This document shows, piece by piece, positions 34,452 through 44,300 of a DNA stretch of 64,000 bases. The notes beneath the pieces are model-generated. The model made no database searches and was not told where the DNA came from. It saw nothing but the letters and a program-made list of their open reading frames with translations. A program made the translations under genes and the position numbers. The stretch is from assembly GCA_024233135.1 (NCBI GenBank), contig JACKPZ010000009.1, positions 1 through 64,000 on the forward strand, in the 5' to 3' direction. Numbering within the stretch: the stretch's first letter is position 1; each line of letters opens with the position of its first letter. Origin of the DNA: Akkermansiaceae bacterium. GTDB lineage: Bacteria > Verrucomicrobiota > Verrucomicrobiia > Verrucomicrobiales > Akkermansiaceae.

Positions 34452-35665
34452 AAACACCGACACCCACCCCACCCCGCGGATCGGGAACAATGCCGCATTG
34501 CGAAACGGCGGTCGAATGGCTCGCCGTCGATTGCGGGACGCTTCCCGTGCGTGCCGCGGTCGCACGATTCCAAGGAGGCGGCGGCGGCATCGATTGCCAC
34601 GTCACGGTGCAGCTCACCGGCAATGTCCACGAGCCGGTGGAAACCCTCGACCGCGCGTGGAGGCATGCGCTCGCCTCGGCCGGCGTCGATGCATCCAGCA
34701 CCTTGCTCCGCCGCTTCTTCTGCAGTGACATCGCGAACCAGCACGAAGACCTGCTAGATAGAACCCGGCCCGCACCCGGAGCGATCTCGATCATCGGCCA
34801 GACACCGCTGCCCGCCGCCCGATTCGCACTTTGGTCGCAACATCTCATCGACCCTTCGGGCCCAATAGACGTGGTATCGAACGGCGGGTGCTCCGCCCTC
34901 AGGCGCGGCGCGCTGACCCACCACTGGATCACCGGTTTGCACGATTCCTCGGATGACGACTCCGCGGTTCAGACCCGTCGGATGCTCGATGCCCACCAGC
35001 GGTGGCTCGCGGACAATGGCATGACGCTCGCCGACCACGTCGTGCGGACGTGGTGGTTCGTTCGCGATATCGACTCCAACTATCAAGGCCTCGTCGACGC
35101 GCGTCGCGAGATCTTCTCCACCCACGGACTGAGGCCCGACACCCACTACATCGCCAGCACCGGCATCGCCGGATCTCCGCGGGAACCCGCGGCGAAGCTA
35201 TCGCTCGATTCCCACGCCATCGCGGGACTCCTGCCCGGGCAGGTGGAGCATCTGCACGCGCCCGAACACCTTTGCCCCACCCATGCCTACGGCGTCACCT
35301 TCGAGCGCGCCACCGCGGTGACGTATGCGGACCGACGCCACATCTACCTATCAGGAACCGCAAGCATCGATCCCGCCGGCGCGATCGTTCACGAGGGCGA
35401 TGTCTTGCGGCAACTCGAGCGAACGCTGGAGAACATCGACGCATTGCTCGCCAAGGCCGGCGCGAACACCGGCGACCTCGCGGTGGCGCTCGTCTATCTG
35501 CGCGATCCGGCCGATGGAGCGGTGATCGAACGCGCCCTCCGTGAACAACTCGGCGGCGTCCCCTATGTGCTCGTCCACGCTCCCGTATGTCGTCCTGGCT
35601 GGCTGATCGAGATCGAGGGATTGGCGATCGTTTCCGCACACAGCGATGGCCTCCCACCCTACTGA
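34448..35665 (+). CDS. Rid/YjgF-family protein (chorismatase-like layout)
   Basis: A 405-residue protein. The C-terminal about 130 residues form a Rid (YjgF/YER057c/UK114) domain: HIYLSGTASIDPAGAIVHEG, then RTLENIDALLAKAGANTGDL and PYVLVHAPVCRPGW. The N-terminal half is a diverged second fold, so the overall size is like chorismatase/FkbO-type two-domain proteins. The exact reaction is unknown; Rid proteins hydrolyse reactive enamines/imines. Its start overlaps the PPC gene stop. Its last 84 bp recur downstream at 36839-36922. Confidence 0.72.
   Translation: MKTPTPTPPRGSGTMPHCETAVEWLAVDCGTLPVRAAVARFQGGGGGIDCHVTVQLTGNVHEPVETLDRAWRHALASAGVDASSTLLRRFFCSDIANQHEDLLDRTRPAPGAISIIGQTPLPAARFALWSQHLIDPSGPIDVVSNGGCSALRRGALTHHWITGLHDSSDDDSAVQTRRMLDAHQRWLADNGMTLADHVVRTWWFVRDIDSNYQGLVDARREIFSTHGLRPDTHYIASTGIAGSPREPAAKLSLDSHAIAGLLPGQVEHLHAPEHLCPTHAYGVTFERATAVTYADRRHIYLSGTASIDPAGAIVHEGDVLRQLERTLENIDALLAKAGANTGDLAVALVYLRDPADGAVIERALREQLGGVPYVLVHAPVCRPGWLIEIEGLAIVSAHSDGLPPY
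35582..35665 (+). repeat. Direct repeat copy 1: 3' end of the Rid-like gene
   Basis: Eighty-four bases encoding PVCRPGWLIEIEGLAIV up to the stop. By hand alignment it matches 36839-36922 at about 73 of 84 positions, with a 39-base identical core. Confidence 0.9.
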
Positions 35666-35717
35666 AACCCAGGCGCATGGAAGACGCGGACCGCCACACG
35701 CGTAGTCTGCCTTCGCC

Positions 35718-36770
35718 ATGAGACCCGTCCTGCTGCCAATCGCTCTTTGCTTGCTGTCCCTCGCCCCTCCATGTCCTGGAGAGGATGCGAAACGGGACAC
35801 CGTCCGCGTGTTCATCCTCGCCGGCCAGTCGAACATGGAGGGCAAGGTGAAGCGCGAGCTGCTCGACCTGCAGGCGGAGGCGCCGGAAACCCTCGATCTC
35901 TTCGCCCACCTGCGCAAGGACGGCGAGTGGATTCAGCGGGAGGATGTGTTCATCAAGTTTCTCGGGAAAAAGGGACCGCTCAGCGTCGGCTATGGCTCCG
36001 GCACCAGCAGCGGCGTCGAACTCGAGTTTGGAAACATCCTCGGCGACCACTTCGACGATCCGGTGCTTCTGATCAAGACGGCCTGGGGCGGGCACTCGCT
36101 GGTGAAAGACTTCCGCCCGCCGTCCGCCGGGATACCCGAGGAACGAATCCAGCGCGAGATCGAAAAGGCGGAGAAGCGGGCTGCGGATCCGAAGCGCCCC
36201 GGCAAGGCTCCGGACGAAGAGACGATCCGCGCGGGATACGGCGCGTCCTACCGCAAGATGATGGAGGAGATCCGGGGCACGCTTGGAGATATGGATCATT
36301 TGTTTCCCGAACTCAAGGGACGGCATCCCGAGATCTCGGGCTTCCTCTGGTTCCAAGGATGGAACGATATGTGCGACGGCGCGGAAAAAGAATATCGCGG
36401 GAATCTCGTCCATTTGATCCGCGATGTCCGCAAGGATCTTGGCAAGCCGGACCTTCCCTTCGTGATCGGCGTGATGGGCCAGAACATGTCGCAACCGGCG
36501 AAGGGCGCGATGTTGGCGGTCCAACAGGCGCAGCTCACGACCGAGAAGGAACCGGGCTTCGAGAACAACGTGAAGGCGGTTCCAACCGACATTCTCGTGG
36601 ACAAGGCCGCGGAGGCGTTGTTTCCCGAGTGGAAAGAGCGGATGGACGAGTGGAGGAAAACGGGATCCGACAGACCCTATCACTATCTGGGCAGCGCGAT
36701 CTGGCACCTGCGGATGGGCCGCGCCTTCGGCCAAACGATGATCACGCTGCTGGAACAGCCGAAAGGTTAG
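35718..36770 (+). CDS. Secreted SGNH carbohydrate esterase (sialate O-acetylesterase-like)
   Basis: A 350-residue exported protein (signal LLPIALCLLSLAPPCPGE). The SGNH/DUF303 motifs are visible: FILAGQSNMEG with the nucleophilic Ser near residue 40, KTAWGGHSL (Gly block), and LWFQGWNDM (Asn block); the catalytic His is expected near HYLGSAIWHLRMG. Relatives remove O-acetyl groups from glycans. The gene stands between two copies of a Rid-gene end, which suggests it was inserted as a cassette. Confidence 0.85.
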   Translation: MRPVLLPIALCLLSLAPPCPGEDAKRDTVRVFILAGQSNMEGKVKRELLDLQAEAPETLDLFAHLRKDGEWIQREDVFIKFLGKKGPLSVGYGSGTSSGVELEFGNILGDHFDDPVLLIKTAWGGHSLVKDFRPPSAGIPEERIQREIEKAEKRAADPKRPGKAPDEETIRAGYGASYRKMMEEIRGTLGDMDHLFPELKGRHPEISGFLWFQGWNDMCDGAEKEYRGNLVHLIRDVRKDLGKPDLPFVIGVMGQNMSQPAKGAMLAVQQAQLTTEKEPGFENNVKAVPTDILVDKAAEALFPEWKERMDEWRKTGSDRPYHYLGSAIWHLRMGRAFGQTMITLLEQPKG

Positions 36771-36838
36771 AAACCGCGTTCACTCTCCCGCCGGAACCGG
36801 CTCAAGGTGGACCATCCGCTGCGGCTGCCGCGGAACCG

Positions 36839-36922
36839 CCCGTCTGCCGTCCCGGCTGGCTGATCGAGATCGAGGGATTGGCGATCGTTTCCACACGACG
36901 CGACGGGCTCCCGCCATACTGA
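36839..36922 (+). pseudogene. Direct repeat copy 2: leftover 3' end of a Rid-like gene
   Basis: This stretch encodes PVCRPGWLIEIEGLAIV and ends DGLPPY with a stop, like the true Rid gene at 35582-35665, but has no upstream gene body. It is a remnant or a reconstituted gene end. The differing bases are mostly in third positions, suggesting it once stayed under coding constraint. Confidence 0.8.
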
Positions 36923-36944
36923 CTCCGAAGCGCGAACCGCGGTC

Positions 36945-37625
36945 TCACTCGACCACCGGTTTCCGAACGCGGTCCCCGGTCTCCGCGTCCGCCTCGTCCT
37001 GGGAGAGAACCCGCAGGAGGACGTGCACACCATGACGGAGACCCGCCATTTGGAGGATGCGGCGGACCGTATCCGCGCTATGGCCGCCGCGGCCGATGAA
37101 GGTGGCCGCGTCGCGCCCGGCGAGAACGAGCTTGGCGGTGAGCACGCCCGGTTCGGAGCGCACGACTTCGATCTCCGCCTCTTCCGGCCGATCGACCAAC
37201 TGTTCCACCAGATAGGTGAGAAACCTGTCGAGCCGCGAGGCGAGCGCCGGCATCACGGCGGGATCGGCCGGTTCCACCGGTGCCGGCGTGTCATCGTGGT
37301 GGTTGCGGTGGAGGATGTCGCGGAACTCCCAGTCGGTGACCCGATAGTTCGCCGTGCGCCGGAAAACCTCACCGAGGTCCACCTCCTTGTGCGCGATGCG
37401 GTCGACGGCCGGAAGCACCTGCCCGAAATCCCAATCGGTCACACGGATGGAGCCGAGCCGGCGGAGCGACTGGGAAAACTCGAGGTCACCCACATCCTTG
37501 CGGAGCAGCTCGACGAAATCCCAGTCGGTCACATTGATGTCACCGATGTGCTTCAGTTCCTCGGCAATGCGGGAGATCGGACTGGGTTGTTTGCGCGGGA
37601 GATCTTCCATTCGGGAGTGGCGCAT
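36945..37625 (-). CDS. KH-domain RNA-binding protein with three N-terminal VTDWDF repeats
   Basis: A 226-residue protein. The N-terminal half contains VTDWDF twice and VTDWEF once (residues about 33, 62 and 96), about 30 residues apart, each followed by a hydrophobic segment. The C-terminal 100 residues form a KH domain of the KhpA/KhpB type (GRDAATFIGRGGHSADTVRR, with a G-x-x-G loop). RNA binding is likely. ATG at 37610 is an alternative start. Downstream of the MBL-fold gene, same strand. Confidence 0.75.
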   Translation of the reverse strand: MRHSRMEDLPRKQPSPISRIAEELKHIGDINVTDWDFVELLRKDVGDLEFSQSLRRLGSIRVTDWDFGQVLPAVDRIAHKEVDLGEVFRRTANYRVTDWEFRDILHRNHHDDTPAPVEPADPAVMPALASRLDRFLTYLVEQLVDRPEEAEIEVVRSEPGVLTAKLVLAGRDAATFIGRGGHSADTVRRILQMAGLRHGVHVLLRVLSQDEADAETGDRVRKPVVE

Positions 37626-37690
37626 CGTGGTGCGCGGAAACCGGAACGATGGCGGATCGGAAGGCCCATGGCAATCCGCTTTCCCGTCTG

Positions 37691-38299
37691 CTAGACGAGG
37701 AACGGATTCGACTCCGCCTCGCGGCCGATGGTGGTGTCCGGGCCGTGTCCGGGAAACACGCGGGTTTCGGGCGGCAGGGTGAGCAGATGCTTGTCGATGC
37801 CTTCGAGCAATTGCCGGGTGTCACCCCCGGGGAGATCCGTGCGGCCGATGGAGCCCGCGAAGATGGTGTCTCCGGCGAACAGCGCGTTTCCATCGGAAAA
37901 ATGGAAGGTCACCGAGTCGGTCGAGTGGCCGGGGACATGAGCGAGCGCGATGGATTTCCCCACCAGCTCCAGCGGACGGGAAAGATCGAACAACTCGTCG
38001 ATTTCGTAGGGCTTCACAGAGATCGGCAGGCCCCATTCGCGGGCGGGAGCTTCCAGTGTCAGCTCCTTCGAATACGCTGCGAAAGCGTGGAGCCGGGCGC
38101 CGGCGGCGCGGATGGCGGCGGCATCCTCGACGTGGTCGTAGTGCTGATGCGTGAGCAGGACGTGATCGACCCGCACTCCGCGCGCCGCGAGCCATGCCGT
38201 CACCCCGGCGGGAGCGTCGATGAGCAGGTTTCCGTCCGGCGTCTCGATGAGGTAGGCGTTCGTTTGCACGAATCCGCCGGTGTAGCAGGTGATCTTCAT
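37691..38299 (-). CDS. Metallo-beta-lactamase-fold hydrolase (glyoxalase II-like)
   Basis: A 202-residue protein with the zinc motifs LLTHQHYDHV (HxHxDH), HVPGHSTDS, LFAGDTIFAGSIGRTDLPGG and PGHGPDTTIG. This pattern matches the YcbL/hydroxyacylglutathione hydrolase-like group, which cleaves thioesters. It is cytoplasmic, without a signal peptide. It lies 54 bp downstream of the giant oxidase gene and may be its read-through partner, or be independent. Confidence 0.9.
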   Translation of the reverse strand: MKITCYTGGFVQTNAYLIETPDGNLLIDAPAGVTAWLAARGVRVDHVLLTHQHYDHVEDAAAIRAAGARLHAFAAYSKELTLEAPAREWGLPISVKPYEIDELFDLSRPLELVGKSIALAHVPGHSTDSVTFHFSDGNALFAGDTIFAGSIGRTDLPGGDTRQLLEGIDKHLLTLPPETRVFPGHGPDTTIGREAESNPFLV

Positions 38300-38353
38300 G
38301 TCCCGCGGAGGCTGCCCGTCCTCCGCGGTGTTGGCAAAACGAAAACCCGCGGA

Positions 38354-41300
38354 TCAGGGCGCGTATGCGAACGGTTGCCCGCGGATCCAAAGCAGTTCCG
38401 GTCCGAAGCGGATGAAATACCACGACTGCGCGGCGGCGAAGGGGCCGCTGCCCGCCGGCGTGCTGTCGCCCTGCACGAAGCGCCAGCCGGTGCCGGTCTT
38501 GAGGTAGTGCGGATAGAGTCCGCCGCCGGTGCCGATCTCGAGATAGATGTTGCTGTCCATCACCGCGGTGGGACTGGAGGTGAACATGGAATCGACGCCC
38601 AGCGAGTCGATGTTGTCCGTCTCGATGGCGTTCCAGGTTCCGGGCAGGCTGATGCCGGAGCGGATCGGCGCGACACGGGTGCCAAGCACGACCTCGCCGA
38701 AGAGATGGACCTCCGAGTTCAGGAACGCGCGGCGGCGAAGGAAGACCGCGTCGGTGGGCGGGACGATGCGGTCCGTGGAATCCACCGCCGGTGCGTCCAC
38801 CGGTTTCCAGTTTCCATCGAAATGATGGACACTGAAACTGCTGTCCGGATTCGGCAGTTCGACGAGATCCGAGGCGGACGCGTCGCCGGCGACAAGCCCA
38901 TCGCGGTTGTCATCTCCGAAGAGTCCGCCGATCGTATGGCAGCTCCGGATGACATATCTTCCGGAGGGAGCCGATGTGAGGCGGGCGAGCAAGCCGGCGG
39001 ACTCGCCCGCGAAGGCGAGCGTGTTGCCGGTGTTCGAGGAAATGCGGAGCATCGTGCCCTCGGCGGCACCCGAGGTGATGTGGACGAAGTGCCCCTGCCA
39101 TTCGTTCGCGGTCCACGAAGCGGCGGCATCGGTGAACACGGAGGACACCGTCGAGTAGTTTCCACCGAACACGGATTCACGCGCGAAGGGCGGAGCGATC
39201 AGGTTCTCGCCGAAGTGGACCTGCCGGTTCATCCAGCCGAAGGGGGCGGAGCGCACGATGCCGCCCGGCAGATAGACCGCCAGCCTCACGAAGAACCTCG
39301 GGATGGACTTGAAACCGGCCCGCACTTCCTCGGTGCCGTCTCCCAGATCGGTCACCAAGATGTCGAGAATGTCCGGGATGCCGCTCGATCCGGCGCCGTT
39401 CAGGTTCGCGGAGATCGCCCAGTTTTCCATATCTTCGGAATACTCCAGCCAATATCCATATCCGATGTCCGGCAGCGGCGAGACCGGACGGGTGAAGACG
39501 AGATCGAAACGCCGCACGCCACCGGCCGCGACGGCACGTTCCAGGCGCACCGAACGGTTGACCGAGGGATCCGCGCCCGGAAGCGTGCTCCGGGTGGCGG
39601 ATCCGCCCGACGGATCGAGACCGAGCGCGTATTCGAGACCCTCCGGATACGAGTCGCCGTCGCCATCGGCCGATACGGATCCGGCGGCCCCGAAGGCGTT
39701 GACCCATGCGTCATACGTGAGGCCGCCGCCCGAGGGAAGCACCGTGACCACGGTCGAGGCGGTCGCGCTCCCCGCGGAGGAGGTGGCGGTGAGCGTGTAG
39801 GTGGTCGTTTCCGCGGGGGAAACGATGAACTCGTTCGTGCCGAGCACGTTCTGGCCGTTGAGAGTGAGCGATGTGAGCGGTGCGCCGCCCGCATCGGCCG
39901 ACCAACCAAGCGTAGTGGAAGCACCGGCCGTGATCTGCCGCGGTGTGGCGGTGAACGACGAGATCGATGGAGCGATCACCGCGTTGTCGACCGCCACGTA
40001 GTCGAACCATGCGGTGCCCGGCGCCGCTTCCCAGCGGAAGGTGCCCGCACCGAGTTCGATCCTCATCGCGCTGATGTCGATCGCGCGGGCGACCGTGCGC
40101 ACGGTGGTCCATGCCGAGCCGTCGCGGCTGAGCTGATAGAGAATGGAATCCGAGGTCTCGTCGTGCTCGATGCGCCAGATGAGATGCTCCGAAGGATCAA
40201 AATCGTGGACGATCACATCGCGCCCGCCGCCGGTCATCTGCTCGATCCACAGGATGCCCCCTTCCCTGCCGATGGCGAGGAAGTTGCCGTTGCCGGCGCC
40301 GAGCGCGAGCCACGAATCCGCCGTGCCTCCGGCGGGATCCACACGCGCCTCGACCGCGGAGCCGCGGAGATCGATGGTCGCGCGCGAAACGACGCCGTTG
40401 TATCCCTCGACGGGTGTTGCCGCCAGCGGCGAAATGCCGAGGCGTCCGCCCGCCACGCTGATGGCGATCTCGGGTTTCGCCGGCGCGAACATCTCGCCGT
40501 AGGGCGTGCCGATCGTCCATTTCGCGGTATCGAGCGCGCCGCCATCGAAGGTTTCGGCAAAACCATCGCCTGTCGGCGGGACCTCGGTCACGAGGAGATT
40601 CGATGCGAGGTTCGGATCGCCATCCGAATCGGCGCAGGCACCTGCCGGAAGGGAAACCGTCAGCGCGCCCGGACCCGCGGGCGTCACGGTGACGCGGAAA
40701 CCAGTGCCATCCCCGGTGAGCGCGGAAGCGTTTCCGTTCGTGACCACGATATCGGAAAGTCCGAAGCCGGAAGGCGGCGCGCTGAAAGCGATATCGACAG
40801 TGAACCCGGATGTCGGATCCACGGCAGAGGTGCTGAGAACCACCGACAACGGCGCGGGCACGGTTGCCTGCGTTTCGTCGAGATTCCGAATGTAGGTCGC
40901 GAGATTCGACAGATCATCACCCGTTAGAGAAACGCCCGAGTGCGCGGCGATGGCGTCCTCGATGCTGGCGGCGGACCCATCGTGCAGGTAGGGTGCGGTG
41001 GCCCAGAGACCGCGCAACGTCGGGATGTCGAGGCCGGTAAGTTCGCCACCGAGGCGCTGGCCCGTGCTCGGCTTGATCGTCCCGACATCGCGGAACACGC
41101 CGGGCGCGCTGAGCGTGAACTCGTCGCCGCCGTGGCAGGACGCGCAGTCCATCGCCTTGAAAAGCGAGCGCCCCGCAAGAGCGTCGGCAGGCAGCGTTTC
41201 CGCCTTTGTCCGCGCCGGGCTGTCGTCGGTGGCGGTTAGGGAATTCAGATAGGCGGCAAGCGCGTCGAGGTCCGGACTCCGCCCGGCATTGGGCGTGCCC

Positions 41301-44300
41301 ATCGGCGGGTGCGGCGCGCCGTTGGTGATCAATCCGAGGCCTCCGGCGAAGCCGCGGATCTGGCCTTCGAAATCCTGGATTTCATCGAAGTTTCCGCTCC
41401 AGTGGAGCGCCCCCTGGCCGGCCTGGCCGTGAAGCGTGATGGTGTTCCGCAGTCCCTCGCCGAAGCCGGTGAAATCCCACACGCGTCCGTCCTGGCCACC
41501 GTCCGCGTGGCACGATGCGCATGAGATGTATTCTTGTAGCGCGAGGCGGTTGTCGCGGGTGTCGTAGAAATGTTTCTTCCCTAACAACACATCGGGAGCC
41601 AGCGGCTCGTTCGCGACGGTGGAAACGGTGGCCGCGAGCGCCGGAGGATTCGTGCCGCCGGCGAGGATGTCCGACACGTCATGGAAGGTCACACTGCGGT
41701 CCATGAAGTTCTGCACGAAGAGCGTGCCGCCGTCATCGGATAGAACGAGGCCCTGCGGCGCGCGTCCGGCGTCGAAACGCGTGATTTCCCGGTGGTTCCA
41801 CGTGTCCACCACGGCGACGGCGCGGCTCCCCTCGAGGGCGACGAAGGTGTAGATGCCCGCCGGATCATGGCACACGGCGGTGGGCGTGCCGGCGTCGTTG
41901 AAATCGATGCGAGCCGGATGATCCTCGGCGAGGTTTGTTAGATCGACACGCGAGGCGATCGGGCGCACGGCGCTGTCATGCGTGAGCGGATTGCCGTCGC
42001 GGAGCATGCCGCGTTTGATGTTATCCTGTTTCGACGGGATCCACGCCGAGAGGCCGTCCGGCGTGATGACGGGGGCGCCGAGATAGTTCGGGATGCCACG
42101 GCCGGACAACGAGGTGTCGGGTTGCTCGCTGTGGTGCAGGATGACGGTGGTTTCGATGGAACCGTCCGCACCATTCACGACCACGACCTCGCCGCCTTTT
42201 CCGGTGGAGTCGATGGTCGCGGTGTCCTCACCCGGCAGAAGCGGCGTGATGAAACGACTGACCAATATCCGTGAGCCGTCGTGAGCGATCGAAAGATGGC
42301 GCGGGTTCGGTCCGACCGCGGTCCCGGAAACGATCGAGCCATCCGCGGGGTCCAGTTTCAACAAGCGGCCGGTGGCCTCGAGTGTGAGCCACCCCGCCGT
42401 GCCCGCCGGATCGAACGCGATGCCGAAGGGCCGCGAGCCACGTGGCATCGGCAGGTTTCCGACCACAGCCAAGGACGTCGGGCTGATGATGGAAACGGAC
42501 GTGGCATCCGCACAAGCCACCCACACGCGTCCGTCGGGAGCGACGGCCACGCTGCGAGGAGACGCGCCCACGGGAATCTCCGCGATTTTGGCGCGGGTGA
42601 CCGAATCGATCACTGCGACGCTGCCGGCGTCCGGATTCACCACCCAGATCCTCGGATTTCCGCCGCTCCTTCGTTCCAACGCGATGCTCGATGAAGCCGA
42701 CGGCGCGCGAACTGTTAGCGGGGCGGACACGCCCTGATGGAAACTGCTGGTCAGCGTGCGCCCGGTGTCGTCGGTGGCCGTCAGGGTCACGACGTAGCGG
42801 CCGGGGGTCGTGTAGGTGTGATTTGCCACGGGCGACGTGCTGAAACCGGTTGCCGGGCTTCCGTCTCCGAAATCCCATTGGTACAGCACGTTGTTGCCGC
42901 CGGTGGACGATGCGGTGAACGCGCCCGCCGCGCCGCTGCCGATGGGCGGACCCGCGAGTGGCGTGAGTTCGAAGGGATCGTTGATCGTCCAAGTGAAACT
43001 CACGGTGACCGGGTCGTTGATCCCGTCGCTCACGCCCAAGGTCACGAGGCGGGATCCGGTAGATGTCGGAATTCCGGCGACGAGCCCGCCCGCGCTGATC
43101 GACAGGCCGGCGGGAAGATTGGTGGCGGTGAAGGTGAGCGGATCGTTATCCGGATCGGTCGCGGAGAACTGGATGGCGACCGCGCTGCCTTTGACGGAAA
43201 CGAGCGGCCCGGGATCCACCGGGACGGGCGGCTCGGAGAGTCCCGGCAGATGGTTCGCATCCATCGCCATGTCCCACGAGAGGATCTCATGGGCGTTGAC
43301 CGATCCGCCGGTGGCCGCGGTGAATCCGAACCATGCCTGCCGGCCTGCGAGCGCCGCGAGATCGACGGCTCCCAGAGTGATCACCGGCGTCGCCGGGCGC
43401 ACCTGCGTGACAGCCTCTGATAGATAAACCCGGAGCGTGTTCGCCGGCCCGTCATACTCGACCCACGCGGTGTGCCCGGCGCCGTCCTCCATGTCGAAGC
43501 CCGGTGAGTGGGTCGCCAGGTGGGTGGTCACGTTTCCGTTGGTGAGAACCCCGATGTGGTTGGCGTTCGGATCGCCACCTCCGGCATAACTGTCGAACTC
43601 GACGGCGAGACTCGAACCGATGCCGCCATAACCGAGGGAACCACCGCCGGTGCCGAGCACGTCGGAGGACAGACCCTGCACGACGAAGACGAGACCGTCC
43701 GCGCCATCCGCGGCACCGGTCTGGCGGAATACGAAACGGGTCGCGAACGACGTGTCGCCGCGCACGGGAAACGATTGGCCGAGCCAGGCGCTGCCCGCTT
43801 GGTTCGTCGTCGCCGTCGTTAGCCGGAGCAGTGACGATGTCACCGCCGCGTTGCCGTTCAACACGAGTCCGGCCGCGGACGGGAAGTTCGCGAACTTGTG
43901 GCTGCGGCTGAGCGGCGCGAGCGTCCATGTGAAGGTCTGCGTGGCACTGGTGACTCCGTCGGTCACGCCGAGCGAAACCGTGAAGTTTCCGGTTGCCGCG
44001 GGCGTGCCGGTGATGCGGCCGGTGGCGGGATCGATCGTGAGTCCGCCGGGAAGCCCGGTCGCCGTGAACGAGAGCACCGAGCCAGCGGGTCCGCCGGCGG
44101 TGGGAACGAGCGAGACTTCCTCACCGGCGTAGCCCGCCTGGTTTCCCGGATTCGAAAGAGTGACCACCGATGTCGGGTCCACCTGGAACATCTTCGAAAC
44201 GGAGTGGACGCCGGCGCTGTCGATGGCGAAGAGCATCCAATAGCCGGGGAGCAGGACGTTGACGTTGGACCGCGCGTTGACCTGATAGACACCGGGCGAG

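Noticed and set aside
35295..36734. 479-residue minus-strand frame
   Set aside because: It is antisense to the Rid-like and SGNH esterase genes, both with clear motifs; no domain of its own.
37649..40927. 1092-residue plus-strand frame
   Set aside because: Antisense to the MBL-fold gene and the giant oxidase gene; composition is Arg/Gly/Asp-rich shadow.
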